From NCBI GenBank assembly GCA_039621445.1, contig CP154957.1, positions 496,001-560,000 on the forward strand: 64,000 nt of DNA, written 5' to 3'. Source of the DNA: Euglena gracilis. Its lineage: Eukaryota > Euglenida > Euglenophyceae > Euglenales. The notes below the pieces were generated by a model, which saw nothing but the letters and a program-made list of their open reading frames with translations, was not told the DNA's origin and did no database searches. Below are positions 63,816 to 64,000 of this stretch, one piece after another (the stretch's first letter is position 1; each line of letters begins with the position of its first letter). A program made the translations under genes and the position numbers.

Positions 63816-64000
63816 GATTTCGAGGGTGCCTTTGTTTCTGTTCTTTTTCAAACAGAAAATTTCAAAAGAAAATTTCAAAAGTTGGGCAAAAAGAAGGGCC
63901 CCTGAGGCATGTGGAACTCCGAAGCAAGTGAGAGGAACCTCCGGAATTGACATTGGGCTCACAATGCAGAGGACAAGGCACGTCTGGATATGAAGAAGAT

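Overview
The window looks like nuclear DNA of a euglenid protist (Euglena-like). The main evidence is intron type. Two genes at the right end, tsaE and tsaD of the tRNA t6A pathway, are split by conventional GT-AG introns and also by non-canonical introns. The latter carry CAG at intron positions +4 to +6, CTG at -8 to -6, and complementary ends, which is the signature described for euglenid nonconventional introns. Very low gene density, one eukaryotic tRNA gene with split pol III promoter boxes, degenerate telomere-like tracts and many transposon remnants agree with this. No organism-specific marker was found, so the lineage is an inference.

Layout. Bases 1-13,500 are repeat-dominated: an array of TGCGCA palindromes, microsatellites, telomere-like tracts and two small inverted-repeat transposons, with a few unassigned coding-like stretches. 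Bases 13,500-24,800 are a graveyard of nested elements: pieces of reverse transcriptase, a BED-finger hAT-type transposase fragment, a pogo/Tigger-like transposase fragment, and several short elements whose target-site duplications can be read directly. Bases 24,800-41,000 hold more of the same plus a tRNA-Gln(CUG) gene on the minus strand and a second pogo-like transposase on the minus strand, interrupted by a small element at an exon edge. Bases 41,000-53,800 are repeats, three different minisatellites between 46.8 and 48.7 kb, and coding-like exons I cannot name.

Bases 53,800-64,000 carry the only clear host genes. tsaE has five recognisable exons at 53,821-58,812 with all phases consistent. 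tsaD begins 3 kb downstream on the same strand and runs off the window. TsaE is the P-loop ATPase that drives the TsaB-TsaD complex in bacteria, and TsaD transfers the threonylcarbamoyl group to A37 of ANN-decoding tRNAs. Eukaryotic cytosol does not use TsaE and mitochondria normally manage with a TsaD homologue alone, so the pair probably serves an organelle, the plastid being the likelier one. The reading frame would also allow the two to be joined into one TsaE-TsaD protein.

The repeat landscape has its own logic. Many elements are foldbacks in which short A/T words are fenced by runs of 6-12 G or C. Related copies share a core but carry different words, while all words inside one copy agree. 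Other elements start with CAGG and make 7- or 8-bp target duplications. Most long open frames lie in these repeats and are not genes.
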